DNA from: an uncultured Bacteroides sp.
Lineage (GTDB): Bacteria; Bacteroidota; Bacteroidia; Chitinophagales; Chitinophagaceae
NCBI GenBank assembly: GCA_902168085.1
Contig: CABHOP010000039.1
Coordinates: forward strand, 61,238-125,237
Reading direction: 5' to 3'
DNA: 64,000 bases
The notes beneath the pieces are model-generated. The model saw only the letters and a program-made list of their open reading frames with translations, was not told where the DNA came from and did no database searches. The stretch's first letter is position 1. Every line of letters begins with the position of its first letter. Below are positions 34,854 through 44,922 of this stretch, piece by piece. Made by a program: the position numbers and the translations under genes.

Positions 34854-34861
34854 CAAAGATA
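34854..34861 (-). promoter_or_regulatory. -7 element TATCTTTG for the DUF983 gene
   Basis: Exact TAnnTTTG on the minus strand, separated from the ATG by only CATA. Transcription would begin at or inside the start codon. Confidence 0.55.
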
Positions 34862-34909
34862 AAAAAGCCGCCACAAGTGGACGGCTTTATCTATATCAGT
34901 TAGCAGGAA

Positions 34910-35893
34910 TTATATCTTCCAGCCTTTGTTTTTAAAACGTTCGCTTACTACCAGCTCTTTACTACCCGGGGTGTATTTGTAGAAACCTTCACCGCTCTTG
35001 GCACCTAAGAAACCAGCTTGTACCATGTTTGCCAGCAAGGTAGCAGGCGCATATTTCTGGTTGCCGAAGCCCATATGCAATACATTCATGATAGAATAGC
35101 AGGTATCCAGGCCTATAAAGTCAGCCAGTTGCAGCGGGCCCATAGGGTGCGCCATACCCAGCTTCATGATAGTATCTATCTCTTCCACACCTGCTACGCC
35201 TTCCTGCAGAGACAGAATAGCCTCGTTGATAAGCGGCATCAGGATACGGTTGGAAATAAAACCGGGATAATCGTTTACGATACAAGGCACTTTACCCAGA
35301 TAGGTAGCCAGTACGTGGATCGTGTTTGCAACCTCTACATCTGTAGCATAACCGTTGATGATCTCAACCAGTTTCATCACAGGCACAGGGTTCATAAAGT
35401 GCATACCGATAACCTTACCGGGGCGCTTAGTATGCGATGCGATGCGTGTGATAGATATAGAAGATGTATTAGTAGCCAGTATGCAATGCTCCGGGGCCAG
35501 TTGGTCCAGTTGCTGGAAGATCTTAACCTTCAGGTCTATGTTCTCAGTAGCAGCTTCAATAACGATGTCTGCATCTTTCACAGCCTCTGCCATATCGGTA
35601 TAGGTAGTGATGCGGCCCAGCGCAGCTTGCTTGTCTGCTTCTGTCAGTGCATTTTTAGCTATCTGGCGGTCCATGTTTTTGCCGATGACACCCAGTGCTT
35701 TGTCCATTGCAGCCTGGTTGATGTCCATCATGTGCACATTAAAACCGCTTTGTGCAAATACGTGGCAAATACCATTGCCCATTGTGCCCGAACCGATAAC
35801 GGTTACAATTTTCAGTTTTTCCAACATAGCTTTTGTGTTGTCGTCAAGCACTGTATCGCCAAGCTTTACGGTGCCTGCTTTTTCTTGTATCAT
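34910..35893 (-). CDS. 3-hydroxybutyryl-CoA dehydrogenase
   Basis: A 327-residue 3-hydroxyacyl-CoA dehydrogenase. The NAD loop is VIGSGTMGNGICHVFA at about residues 33-48, the catalytic His lies in GKVIGMHFMNPVP and the partner Glu in VEIINGYATD, with GFISNRILMPLINEAI further on. It interconverts acetoacetyl-CoA and 3-hydroxybutyryl-CoA with NAD(P), in fatty-acid or PHB-type metabolism. The start used gives about 23 extra N-terminal residues compared with most relatives; an ATG at 35827 is an alternative. Confidence 0.9.
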   Translation of the reverse strand: MIQEKAGTVKLGDTVLDDNTKAMLEKLKIVTVIGSGTMGNGICHVFAQSGFNVHMMDINQAAMDKALGVIGKNMDRQIAKNALTEADKQAALGRITTYTDMAEAVKDADIVIEAATENIDLKVKIFQQLDQLAPEHCILATNTSSISITRIASHTKRPGKVIGMHFMNPVPVMKLVEIINGYATDVEVANTIHVLATYLGKVPCIVNDYPGFISNRILMPLINEAILSLQEGVAGVEEIDTIMKLGMAHPMGPLQLADFIGLDTCYSIMNVLHMGFGNQKYAPATLLANMVQAGFLGAKSGEGFYKYTPGSKELVVSERFKNKGWKI

Positions 35894-36083
35894 TTTTATA
35901 AATATTTTTAAAACGTGCCTAAGGTAACATTTTATTAATAATCAGCTTCGCATAGCATGTTAAATCGAGATATATTTTTCTGCACTATAAGTCGCTATAT
36001 TACAGAAAACACAATAAGAAAAGCTGCGAATACTTTTAACAATACCCTGCTATTATTTCAACTAAATTTAGGCTTGCATACAT

Positions 36084-38705
36084 ATGAGTATTCAAAGAGC
36101 TACGCCGGCAAATGAATTGCTGGCAAAGATTATATTCTTACTATTACCTACTGCTGCCATTGGTTACTTCCTGCTGACGAATGCCAATGAATATTTTGCT
36201 ATACCCAACAACCAGGCATGGCAGCAAACCCTGTACCTAAGTGCGGGCATGTTGGGGGCAGCCATCTTTTACGCTTTTCGGTTCCGTTTCCTGCCCACTT
36301 TTTTAATATTGGTAGGCAGCCTGTACATCATATATAAAGGAATAGACAACTATGCGGTAGGCGAATTTGATGCCTTCTTCATTTCTGTGCAATACCAGGT
36401 TACCGCTACCCTGCTGGTGCTGGGCTGGCTGATTGGCTGGGGGTTCATACGGCTGCGGTACTGGTCGGTATTCATATCTGCTATTTTACTACTGGGATGC
36501 ATACTACTGATAGCAAAACAAAAGACCGACAGTGTGCTGGTGCTATTACAAGCATTTTTACCAGCAGTTCTGTATGCTGTCTATATTATCTTCACCACAG
36601 AGCAGATATATAGTTATCGCGACAAAAGCCAGCAGTTCTGGTTCTTTCTTACCCGCAGGCTGGTGCTATTTGCCTTGCTGGCGGGCTTTCTGCTTACCAG
36701 CGTGGTGTACCTCATGCGTGGCGAGATAAAGGAAACCGTAGCCACCTATGGCGGTAGCGGTAAAGATGGCGCCGGTGCTAATAGTATGCTGCAAAAGAAT
36801 AAAGACAATACCTTCGATCTGAAGGATTATACCCGCCTGCGCTCTAACCTGGGGCGTAGTAATGAATTGCTCTTCTGCGCGCATATTGATAATTACTTCC
36901 CCGGCACCGATATACCCAACCCACTATACCTTACTGCTTTTTATTATACCAAATTCGATACGCTGACAGAAACCTTTGAGCGGGATAAGGATATTCCTTT
37001 CAACGATCTGTTTGAGCCCGACCCGTCGAAGCTGGCCATGTTCTTTACCAAGGTCGATTCTTCGGTGATAAAAAACAGCCTGGCCACCAAACTAAGGCGT
37101 ACGGTAGAAATAGAGGTATATAGCAAACAACTATCGCCCAATACCTACCTGGCACCACATGTGGGCTTCTTCGTACAGCCTATAACGGTGGAAAAAGATT
37201 TCAGGGATGAATTCAAAACAGCCTTCCGTGCTAAGGGATATGTATCGGAACTGAACAGTGCTTACTTTGTTTATAACTCTCCCGACCCGCAGATAAAAGC
37301 CTTCCAGGAGCAACGTTTCGAGGTGCTGCGCAAGGTAACTGGTTACGAGGGTACTGATAGCAGGCTGATGAGCTATTATACCTACATGCCATCGGATGCC
37401 AAGTTCAAGGCCATCAGCGACCTGGCACATAAGGTAACGCAAAACGCTAAAACACCGGTTGATAAAGTACTGGCCATTCGCGATTACTTCCTGTCGAAAG
37501 ACGAGAATGGCGAGCCTCTTTATAAATACACCGATAACCCCGGCATACCCGATATACCCAGTGCATCGAAACTGCAATACTTCCTGTTCGAGAATCACAA
37601 GGGTTACTGCGCTTATTATGCAGGCGCTACCCTGTTCATGCTGCGCTCATTGGGCATCCCTTCGCGCATCACCGTAGGCTTCCTTACTATGGACCGCAGC
37701 GACAAGAACAAGGGCTGGTACTGGTATTATGCCGACCAGGCGCATGCATGGGTACAGGTGTATTTCCCCGGCTATGGATGGCTGGATTTCGATACGACCG
37801 TAGGTAATAGCGAAGCACAGGAAAGTCCTAAACCGGATGGCACACCACCTATGCAACCGCCACGGGCATGGCTGGCAGTAGATGGTATTGTGGAGAATGT
37901 AGATACGCTGAAGAAGCGTATGGATATGAAAGTAAAACACTACATATTTCATGATAAGGAATACAACCTTGATTCTGGGGTAACGGTGGAGATGGATTTG
38001 AAGATAGCTACCGTGCATCGCGATAGTATAGATGTGCCGATAGGCAACATCCAGAAAGGGGATGAAGCTACGGCCGTATCATATGCAGAAGCTTTTAAAA
38101 AGATGGAAGCTATACCGATGGAAAAAGCATTGACACTCATCAAGCGTTTTCCGGCCCCCTCACCTATAGACGAGGTGTACCTGAAACGTAAAGACATAGC
38201 TAAACCCGAACAAAAACAACAAGCTGCGCAGCAGGATAAGCCCATATCCGTTCAGTCTGTATTGATAACGATAGCTATTGTAATTGCCGCTATACTGGTA
38301 TTTATACTATTGCTGCCTGTGTTCGTGTACTGGTATTACAGGTTGCGATATGGTAATGCCAAAGGCGATGCTAAGGCATACTGGGCATACCGCACTGCTG
38401 GTTATTACCTGCACATGTCGGGCATCGTACGTGGCGATGAAACACCTATGCAATATGCCCGCAACGTGGTAGACCCGCAACTGGGCACCTCGTTGACAGG
38501 CTTTATGAATGTGTACCTGAAACTGAAATATGCCAAACAACCGCTGACACCACAAGAGCAGGAATATGTTGGTCGGTTCCTGGTACCGTTCATTAAACAG
38601 GCAAAAACGCGCATACCATTCAAAAAGCGTTTGGCGGGATTTGTCAACCCATCGCGCATGCTGGCTTTCTTTATAAAACCGGACGATGACAACCGCAGTG
38701 CATAA
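36084..38705 (+). CDS. TgpA-like transglutaminase membrane protein
   Basis: An 873-residue membrane protein. About six N-terminal helices (residues 13-220) are followed by a long extracytoplasmic region with a transglutaminase-like domain: Cys in HKGYCAYYAGATLFML near residue 510, His in ADQAHAWVQVYFPGYGW and Asp in LDFDTT. One more helix lies at about 725-750, followed by a DUF4129-like cytoplasmic tail. Relatives (TgpA) are often next to a MoxR ATPase and a DUF58 protein; neither is adjacent here. It stands before PBP1A, which suggests an envelope role. Confidence 0.83.
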   Translation: MSIQRATPANELLAKIIFLLLPTAAIGYFLLTNANEYFAIPNNQAWQQTLYLSAGMLGAAIFYAFRFRFLPTFLILVGSLYIIYKGIDNYAVGEFDAFFISVQYQVTATLLVLGWLIGWGFIRLRYWSVFISAILLLGCILLIAKQKTDSVLVLLQAFLPAVLYAVYIIFTTEQIYSYRDKSQQFWFFLTRRLVLFALLAGFLLTSVVYLMRGEIKETVATYGGSGKDGAGANSMLQKNKDNTFDLKDYTRLRSNLGRSNELLFCAHIDNYFPGTDIPNPLYLTAFYYTKFDTLTETFERDKDIPFNDLFEPDPSKLAMFFTKVDSSVIKNSLATKLRRTVEIEVYSKQLSPNTYLAPHVGFFVQPITVEKDFRDEFKTAFRAKGYVSELNSAYFVYNSPDPQIKAFQEQRFEVLRKVTGYEGTDSRLMSYYTYMPSDAKFKAISDLAHKVTQNAKTPVDKVLAIRDYFLSKDENGEPLYKYTDNPGIPDIPSASKLQYFLFENHKGYCAYYAGATLFMLRSLGIPSRITVGFLTMDRSDKNKGWYWYYADQAHAWVQVYFPGYGWLDFDTTVGNSEAQESPKPDGTPPMQPPRAWLAVDGIVENVDTLKKRMDMKVKHYIFHDKEYNLDSGVTVEMDLKIATVHRDSIDVPIGNIQKGDEATAVSYAEAFKKMEAIPMEKALTLIKRFPAPSPIDEVYLKRKDIAKPEQKQQAAQQDKPISVQSVLITIAIVIAAILVFILLLPVFVYWYYRLRYGNAKGDAKAYWAYRTAGYYLHMSGIVRGDETPMQYARNVVDPQLGTSLTGFMNVYLKLKYAKQPLTPQEQEYVGRFLVPFIKQAKTRIPFKKRLAGFVNPSRMLAFFIKPDDDNRSA

Positions 38706-38785
38706 GCATAAAACCTGATATTAAACCGTATCACGCTAATAATCACTATAGTGCTGTATTACATTGCCATATTGCAGCATTATAT

Positions 38786-38793
38786 TAGTTTTG
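38786..38793 (+). promoter_or_regulatory. -7 element TAGTTTTG upstream of PBP1A
   Basis: Exact TAnnTTTG. It implies transcription starts near 38800, so the PBP1A start codon must lie after that. This favours the TTG at 38815 over the TTG at 38764. Confidence 0.5.
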
Positions 38794-38814
38794 TCGAAGC
38801 ATAAAAACACCCAC

Positions 38815-41073
38815 TTGCAACAAAAAAACAATAACACTCCACGTACCAAACGCCGCGTAAAGCTGCTTTGGCGTGTCTTTTTCATAGGCATTATTTCCTT
38901 CAACCTGCTCATTATTATGATGAACTTCGGCTTGCTGGGTTATATGCCATCTATGAAAGAACTGGAAAACCCCAGCAGTGCCTTGTCGTCTGATGTATAT
39001 GCGGCAGATGCCACGCTCATTGGCCGTTATTATGTTACCGACCGTTCTACCAGTAAATACAATGAGATATCTCAAAACATATTCAATGCCCTGCTGGCAA
39101 CTGAGGATGCCCGTTTTTACGAGCATTCGGGTATAGACCCCATAGCTACGGCGGCCATTCCTATATATGTCATCACAGGTAAAAAGCGGGGTTCTTCTAC
39201 CATTACGCAGCAGCTGGCGAAAAACCTCTTTCCGCGTGAGAACCAGAATATGTTCACCCTGCCCTTCCTGAAACTGAAAGAATGGGTAATGGCTGTGAAG
39301 CTGGAACGTAACCTGACAAAGAATGAGATCATAACACTGTACCTGAATACCGTACCATTCGGCGATAATGTATATGGCATCCGCAATGCATCGCTTACCT
39401 TCTACAGCAAAACTCCGGATAAAGTGAACATTAACGAAGCTGCGGTGCTGGTGGGTATGCTGAAGGGGAACACGCTGTATAACCCGCGCCGCAATCCCGA
39501 GCGTGCATTGGAACGCCGCAATGTGGTGATAGACCAGATGGTGAAATATGGCTACCTGAAAGAAGACGAGGCAAACAAGATAGCTAAAGAACCTATCGTG
39601 CTCGACTATCATAAGCTGGACTACCACGAAGGCATGGCCCCTTACTTCCGCCAGGTGGTGGAACAAGAGGTAAAGAAAATATGTAAAGACCTGGTGAAAC
39701 CCGATGGCAGTAACTATAATATATATAAAGACGGCCTGAGGATATATACTACCATCGACCCGCGTATGCAACGCTATGCAGAGTCGGCAGTGGAACAACA
39801 TATTGCAGAGCTGCAAAAGCAGTTCAGTGCACAGAGTGGCTACAGGGATGGTTCGGTATGGAATAAGTTTAAAAAATACCTGGACCTGGCCATAAAAGAA
39901 ACCGATCGCTACCGCCAGTTGAAAGACCAGGACATGAAGCATGCGGATATCATCCGCGAAATGAGCAAGCCGATACCGATGAAGGTATTTGCCTGGAACA
40001 AGCAACATTCAAAAGACACTACGATGAGTCCTATCGACTCCATCAAGTATATGAAGATGTTCCTGCAGGCAGGCTTTATGGCTATGGATCCTTTTACGGG
40101 TGAAGTAAAAGCATGGGTAGGCGGTGTAGACCACGACTACTTCCAGTTCGACCACGTAAACATCAATACCAAGCGCCAGGTAGGTTCTACTATCAAGCCG
40201 CTGCTGTATTGCCTGGCGGTAGATAATGGTTTCTCCCCTTGCGGTTCCGTATCTACCATGCCACAGGATTTCCCTACCAAAAAGGGATATAATGCCGGGG
40301 GTGCGGAATATGGCCAGTTGCCTATGAGCATGGCCCTTGCCAAATCGGTGAACAATGCTGCGCTGTATCTTATAAAACAAGTAGGTATCGATGCCTTTGC
40401 CGATTTTCTGCGCAGGTGCGGTGTTTCCAGCCCTATAGACAAAGTACCGGCACTGGCACTAGGCGTGCCCGATATATCGCTGTATGAAATGCTGGGGGCA
40501 TATTCCATGTTCCCTAATGGCGGTATCAACGTGCGCCCCATGTTCATTACCCGTATAGAGGACAAGAACGGTACCGTTATCAAGAACTTTGTACCGGAGC
40601 AGAAAGAACTGATCAACCAGAATACTGCCTTTAAAATGGTGAAGCTGATGCGTGGTGTGGTAGATTTTGGCACGGCTAAAAGGCTGCGTTACCGCTATGG
40701 CTTCAAAGCCGATATGGCAGGTAAAACTGGTACGACCAATAACCAGGCCGATGCATGGTTCATAGGTTACACACCGCAGATACTGGCGGGTGCATGGGTA
40801 GGTTGCGACGACCGTTACCTGCGTTTCAATTCAGAAGCACTGGGCCAGGGTGCGGCAGCGGCATTGCCTATATGGGCACTGTTCATGCAAAAGGTATATG
40901 CCGATAAATCGCTGGAGATACGTACAGACGCTACCTTCAAGCAACCGGATAATTTTGACGACTGTGCTTCTTTCGACCCAACGAGCCTGCAGCGCAGTGG
41001 CACTTACAATACAAGTGGTTACAGTACCTCAGACGACTCTTCGGGCATTGATGAGATGGAAGAATTTCAATAA
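38815..41073 (+). CDS. class A penicillin-binding protein 1A
   Basis: About 752 residues, starting with TTG at 38815. One membrane helix (about residues 20-40). GT51 glycosyltransferase motifs: LATEDARFYEHSGID, GSSTITQQLAKNLFPRE and ERNLTKNEIITLYLNTVPFG. Transpeptidase motifs: the active Ser in VGSTIKPLLY, SVN in AKSVNNAALY and KTGTT in AGKTGTTNN. The enzyme polymerises and crosslinks peptidoglycan. The C-terminal 35 residues are Ser/Thr/Asp rich. It leads into the HD phosphohydrolase and the lpx genes. Confidence 0.93.
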   Translation: MQQKNNNTPRTKRRVKLLWRVFFIGIISFNLLIIMMNFGLLGYMPSMKELENPSSALSSDVYAADATLIGRYYVTDRSTSKYNEISQNIFNALLATEDARFYEHSGIDPIATAAIPIYVITGKKRGSSTITQQLAKNLFPRENQNMFTLPFLKLKEWVMAVKLERNLTKNEIITLYLNTVPFGDNVYGIRNASLTFYSKTPDKVNINEAAVLVGMLKGNTLYNPRRNPERALERRNVVIDQMVKYGYLKEDEANKIAKEPIVLDYHKLDYHEGMAPYFRQVVEQEVKKICKDLVKPDGSNYNIYKDGLRIYTTIDPRMQRYAESAVEQHIAELQKQFSAQSGYRDGSVWNKFKKYLDLAIKETDRYRQLKDQDMKHADIIREMSKPIPMKVFAWNKQHSKDTTMSPIDSIKYMKMFLQAGFMAMDPFTGEVKAWVGGVDHDYFQFDHVNINTKRQVGSTIKPLLYCLAVDNGFSPCGSVSTMPQDFPTKKGYNAGGAEYGQLPMSMALAKSVNNAALYLIKQVGIDAFADFLRRCGVSSPIDKVPALALGVPDISLYEMLGAYSMFPNGGINVRPMFITRIEDKNGTVIKNFVPEQKELINQNTAFKMVKLMRGVVDFGTAKRLRYRYGFKADMAGKTGTTNNQADAWFIGYTPQILAGAWVGCDDRYLRFNSEALGQGAAAALPIWALFMQKVYADKSLEIRTDATFKQPDNFDDCASFDPTSLQRSGTYNTSGYSTSDDSSGIDEMEEFQ

Positions 41074-41094
41074 AATGGCAGGAATAGCCGACAG

Positions 41095-42318
41095 ATGGGT
41101 ATAAAAGGAAAAATAATCAACGACCCGGTTTACGGGTTCATACGCTTCCCCGAGGCAGAACTATTACAGATAATAGGGCATCCCTGGTTTCAGCGCCTGC
41201 GCAACATCAAGCAGATGGGTATGGCGCAACTGGTGTACCCCGGTGCGGTGCATACGCGCTTTCATCACTCGCTGGGTGCCTGCCACCTGATGGGTACGGC
41301 GCTGGAAGAACTGAAAGGGAAAGGTGAAAACATATCGAAAGAAGAATGCCTGGCAGCACGCATAGCTATACTGCTGCACGATGTTGGCCATGGCCCTTTT
41401 TCTCATGCGCTGGAACATACGCTGATAGATGATATATCGCACGAGGCTGTTTCGCAACTGATAATGGATAAGCTGAACAGCGAAATGGATGGTATGCTTA
41501 CCGATGCTATACACGTATTTAAAGGCAACAACTCCAAACAATTCCTGCACCAACTGGTATCGAGCCAGCTGGATACCGACCGTATGGACTACCTGAACCG
41601 CGATAGTTTTTATACCGGCGTTTCCGAAGGTGTTATTGGTTACGACCGTATTTTGCAAATGCTGACCGTGCAGGATGGCGCACTGATGGTGGAAGAAAAA
41701 GGTGTGCATTCGGTAGAAAAATTCATCATTGCCCGCAGGCTGATGTACTGGCAGGTGTACCTGCACAAGACCGTACTTTCTGCCGAGATATTATTGATAA
41801 ATATATTAAAGCGTGCCCGCGAGCTGGCTATGGATGGCACATCCCTGTTTGCAGCACCCGCATTTCATTATTTCCTGTATAACAGGCTGGGTGCCGATAG
41901 CTTCAAAACCGACCCTACCCTGCTGGAAACCTACTGCCAGCTGGATGATAACGATATACTCACCTCGGTAAAAGTATGGCAGTCGCACCCCGACAAAATC
42001 CTTTCTTATCTTTGCAGCATGCTGATAAACAGGCATTTGTACAAGGTAATACTTAGTACCGGCCCTATGGATGAGTTATATGCCCAAAAGCAGGAAGAAG
42101 TAAAAAAAGCCCTGAACCTGCAGGATAACGAATTACAATATTTTGTGTCAAAAGGCGTTACATCGAACAATACTTATAATGTAAACGACGAAAGGATACA
42201 AATAGCCATGAAGAACGGCAGCGTGGTAGATATATCGCAAATTGACAACCCGATTGTAAACCAGGCACTTGCTAGGCCGGTACATAAAAACTACATTTGC
42301 TATACTTTACCCGTTTAA
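41095..42318 (+). CDS. HD-domain phosphohydrolase (SAMHD1/dGTPase-like)
   Basis: A 407-residue protein. HD motifs: HTRFHHSLGACHLMG near residues 45-59, ILLHDVGHGPFSHALE near 92-107, and the late Asp in SSQLDTDRMDYLNRD. Related enzymes hydrolyse deoxynucleotides or other nucleotides. The gene lies 21 bp after PBP1A and 74 bp before lpxD. In several Bacteroidota an HD gene of this type precedes lpxD; whether it serves lipid A synthesis is unknown. Confidence 0.85.
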   Translation: MGIKGKIINDPVYGFIRFPEAELLQIIGHPWFQRLRNIKQMGMAQLVYPGAVHTRFHHSLGACHLMGTALEELKGKGENISKEECLAARIAILLHDVGHGPFSHALEHTLIDDISHEAVSQLIMDKLNSEMDGMLTDAIHVFKGNNSKQFLHQLVSSQLDTDRMDYLNRDSFYTGVSEGVIGYDRILQMLTVQDGALMVEEKGVHSVEKFIIARRLMYWQVYLHKTVLSAEILLINILKRARELAMDGTSLFAAPAFHYFLYNRLGADSFKTDPTLLETYCQLDDNDILTSVKVWQSHPDKILSYLCSMLINRHLYKVILSTGPMDELYAQKQEEVKKALNLQDNELQYFVSKGVTSNNTYNVNDERIQIAMKNGSVVDISQIDNPIVNQALARPVHKNYICYTLPV

Positions 42319-42392
42319 ACTTAGATAAGCGGAAGCCGTGCTATTTGCACAGGTTAACGTAAATTACAGCCTAATATTTTTAAAATATCAAA

Positions 42393-43451
42393 ATGCAATT
42401 CACCGCACTACAGATAGCTACCATCATAAACGGGAAAGTGGAGGGAAACCCCGATGTAGCGGTAAAGCAAGTAGCGAAGATAGAAGAAGCCGGTGAAGGC
42501 GACCTGAGCTTCGTAGCCAACCCTAAATACGAAGAGTATCTATATACCACCAATGCCAGCCTGCTTATCGTAAACGATTCGCTGGAAATAACGCAGCCCG
42601 TGAAGCCTACCTTGATACGTGTGAAAGATGCGTATATGAGCTTTGCCCTGCTGCTGGAAAAATATAACGAAATCATGTCGCAAAGCGGTAAGACGGGTAT
42701 CGAGCAACCGTCTTTTGTTTCGCAAACCGCTACGGTGGGTCAAAACGTATATATAGGTGCTTTCAGCTATATAGGCGATAATGTGAAGATAGGTGACAAT
42801 GTGAAGATATACCCCGGCTGCTATGTGGGCGATAATGCCGTGATACACGCTGGTGCTAAACTATTTGCAGGGGTAAAGGTATATGATAGCTGCGTGGTAG
42901 GCAGCCGTGCCATCCTCCATTCGGGTGTGGTGGTAGGTAGCGATGGGTTTGGCTTTGCACCGCAAGGCAATGGCCAGTACAAGAAAGTACCCCAGATAGG
43001 CAACGTAGTGATAGATGACGATGTGGAAATAGGTGCCAATACCACTATAGACCGTGCTACGATGGGTTCTACCCGCATCAGCAAAGGTGTAAAGCTGGAT
43101 AACCTGATACAGATAGCCCATAACGTGGAGATAGGTGAAAACACCGTGATAGCCGCGCAAACCGGTGTATCGGGCAGTACTAAGCTGGGCAAAAACTGCA
43201 TTATAGGCGGGCAGGCAGGTATCGTAGGCCATATACAACTGGCCGATGGCACCCGCATCAACGCCCAGAGCGGTGTTTCAAAATCTGTAACCGAACCGAA
43301 TGCAGCCCTCACAGGCTCACCGGCTTTCGATTACAAAAGTTCATTGAGAAGTCAGGCAATTTTTAGAAATTTGCCGGAATTGCAACAACGCATCCTGAAA
43401 CTGGAAGAAATGGTGGAACAGCTTTCAGCAATGTTAACCATCAATAAATAA
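42393..43451 (+). CDS. lpxD: UDP-3-O-(3-hydroxyacyl)glucosamine N-acyltransferase
   Basis: A 352-residue LpxD, third step of lipid A synthesis. An N-terminal uridine-binding domain (residues 1-105) is followed by a left-handed beta helix built of hexapeptide repeats ([21 protein letters not shown] and many more). The catalytic His is in [13 protein letters not shown] near residue 243. A C-terminal helical tail completes the trimer core. It is followed 10 bp later by lpxC-fabZ. Confidence 0.94.
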   Translation: MQFTALQIATIINGKVEGNPDVAVKQVAKIEEAGEGDLSFVANPKYEEYLYTTNASLLIVNDSLEITQPVKPTLIRVKDAYMSFALLLEKYNEIMSQSGKTGIEQPSFVSQTATVGQNVYIGAFSYIGDNVKIGDNVKIYPGCYVGDNAVIHAGAKLFAGVKVYDSCVVGSRAILHSGVVVGSDGFGFAPQGNGQYKKVPQIGNVVIDDDVEIGANTTIDRATMGSTRISKGVKLDNLIQIAHNVEIGENTVIAAQTGVSGSTKLGKNCIIGGQAGIVGHIQLADGTRINAQSGVSKSVTEPNAALTGSPAFDYKSSLRSQAIFRNLPELQQRILKLEEMVEQLSAMLTINK

Positions 43452-43461
43452 AGGAAAAATA

Positions 43462-44922
43462 GTGAGTGTGGATATACTAACGCAAACGGAAGGAAAGAAA
43501 ACCAACGCACAGGATAACATGCCTGTTGAATTTCAGCATACGCTAAAAGGCGCTGTTACCTTGCAAGGTGTGGGCCTTCATACCGGTGAACCGGTAACTA
43601 TGACCCTGAAGCCCGCCAACCCGGGCTATGGCATCCGGTTTCAGCGTATAGATATGCCTGAAAAACCGATTGTAAAGGCAGACTGCGACTATGTAGTAGA
43701 TACATCGCGCGGTACGACGCTGGAACATAACGGCGCACGGGTGAACACGGTAGAACATACCCTGGCCGCACTAGTGGGCATGGGTGTAGACAACGTGCTG
43801 ATAGAGCTGGATGGCCCCGAAGTGCCTATCATGGATGGCAGTTCCAAACTGTTTATCGAGGCGATAGACAGCGTGGGCGTACAGGCACAGGATGCAAAAC
43901 GTATCGTGTACTCCATCGATTCCAACGTACATTTTTACGACCCCGTAAAGAATGTGGATATGCTGGCGGTCCCTTCCAGCGAATACCAGATAACCACACT
44001 GATAGACTTCAACTCTCCGGTACTGGGTACACAGCATGCTACGCTGAAACACATATCGGAATTCAGAGATGAGATAGCGCCTTGCCGCACCTTCTGCTTC
44101 CTGCACGAGCTGGAATACCTGCTGGATAACAACCTGATAAAAGGTGGCGACCTGAGCAATGCCATTGTAGTGGTAGATAAAGTGGTAAGCCCCGGCGAAC
44201 TGGAAAGGTTGGCACACGTCTTCAACAAAAAAAGCATAGAAGTAAAGCAGGAAGGTATCCTGAATAATATACAGCTACATTTTTCTAACGAACCGGCACG
44301 CCACAAGCTGCTGGATGTAGTGGGCGACCTGGCGCTGATAGGTTACAACATCAAGGCTCACATCATTGCCAGCCGTCCGGGCCATGCATCGAATGTGGAG
44401 TTTGCCAAGAAGATAAAACAATACATCAAGAAGAATAAACACCTTTCTGATGTGCCGAATTACGACCCGAACCAGCCTGCCATCTATGATATTACGCAGA
44501 TAGCAAAGGCACTGCCGCATAAGTTCCCTTTCCTGCTGGTAGATAAAATAATAGAGCTGAGTGATAACCACGTGGTGGGCATCAAGAATGCAACGTATAA
44601 TGAACATTTCTTCCAGGGCCACTTCCCCGGAAACCCGGTGATGCCCGGTGTGCTGCAAATAGAAGCACTGGCACAAACAGGCGGTATACTGGCGCTGAAC
44701 AATTACAGTGACCCTGAGAATTACGATACATACTTTATTAAAATAGATAAGGTTCGCTTTAAAAATAAGGTGCTCCCCGGCGATACCCTTATCTTAAAAC
44801 TCGACCTGCTCAACCCTATCCGTCGCGGCATATGCGAAATGCGCGGTACGGTGTATGTAGGCAATAAGTTGGTGACAGAAGCAGAACTGGTAGCACAAAT
44901 TGTACGAAAAGACAAAAAATGA
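43462..44922 (+). CDS. lpxC-fabZ: bifunctional LpxC deacetylase / FabZ dehydratase
   Basis: A 486-residue fusion typical of Bacteroidota, starting with GTG. Residues 20-320 are LpxC, the committed zinc deacetylase of lipid A (zinc His in TVEHTLAALVGMG; later HKLLDVVGDLALIG with His and Asp). Residues 340-486 are FabZ, the 3-hydroxyacyl-ACP dehydratase (LPHKFPFLLVDKI, catalytic His in GHFPGNPVMPGVLQIEALAQ). The stop overlaps the lpxA start by 4 bp. Fusing both activities links lipid A and fatty acid supply. Confidence 0.95.
   Translation: MSVDILTQTEGKKTNAQDNMPVEFQHTLKGAVTLQGVGLHTGEPVTMTLKPANPGYGIRFQRIDMPEKPIVKADCDYVVDTSRGTTLEHNGARVNTVEHTLAALVGMGVDNVLIELDGPEVPIMDGSSKLFIEAIDSVGVQAQDAKRIVYSIDSNVHFYDPVKNVDMLAVPSSEYQITTLIDFNSPVLGTQHATLKHISEFRDEIAPCRTFCFLHELEYLLDNNLIKGGDLSNAIVVVDKVVSPGELERLAHVFNKKSIEVKQEGILNNIQLHFSNEPARHKLLDVVGDLALIGYNIKAHIIASRPGHASNVEFAKKIKQYIKKNKHLSDVPNYDPNQPAIYDITQIAKALPHKFPFLLVDKIIELSDNHVVGIKNATYNEHFFQGHFPGNPVMPGVLQIEALAQTGGILALNNYSDPENYDTYFIKIDKVRFKNKVLPGDTLILKLDLLNPIRRGICEMRGTVYVGNKLVTEAELVAQIVRKDKK

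Noticed and set aside
35018..35911. 297-codon plus-strand frame over the hydroxybutyryl-CoA dehydrogenase gene
   Set aside because: The minus-strand gene has all dehydrogenase motifs. The plus frame shows no domain or signal and extends only by lack of stops.
38785..40008. 407-codon minus-strand frame inside PBP1A
   Set aside because: It lies antisense to a clear PBP1A with all catalytic motifs. Its translation is rich in Tyr, His and Cys and has no domain pattern, as expected for a shadow frame.
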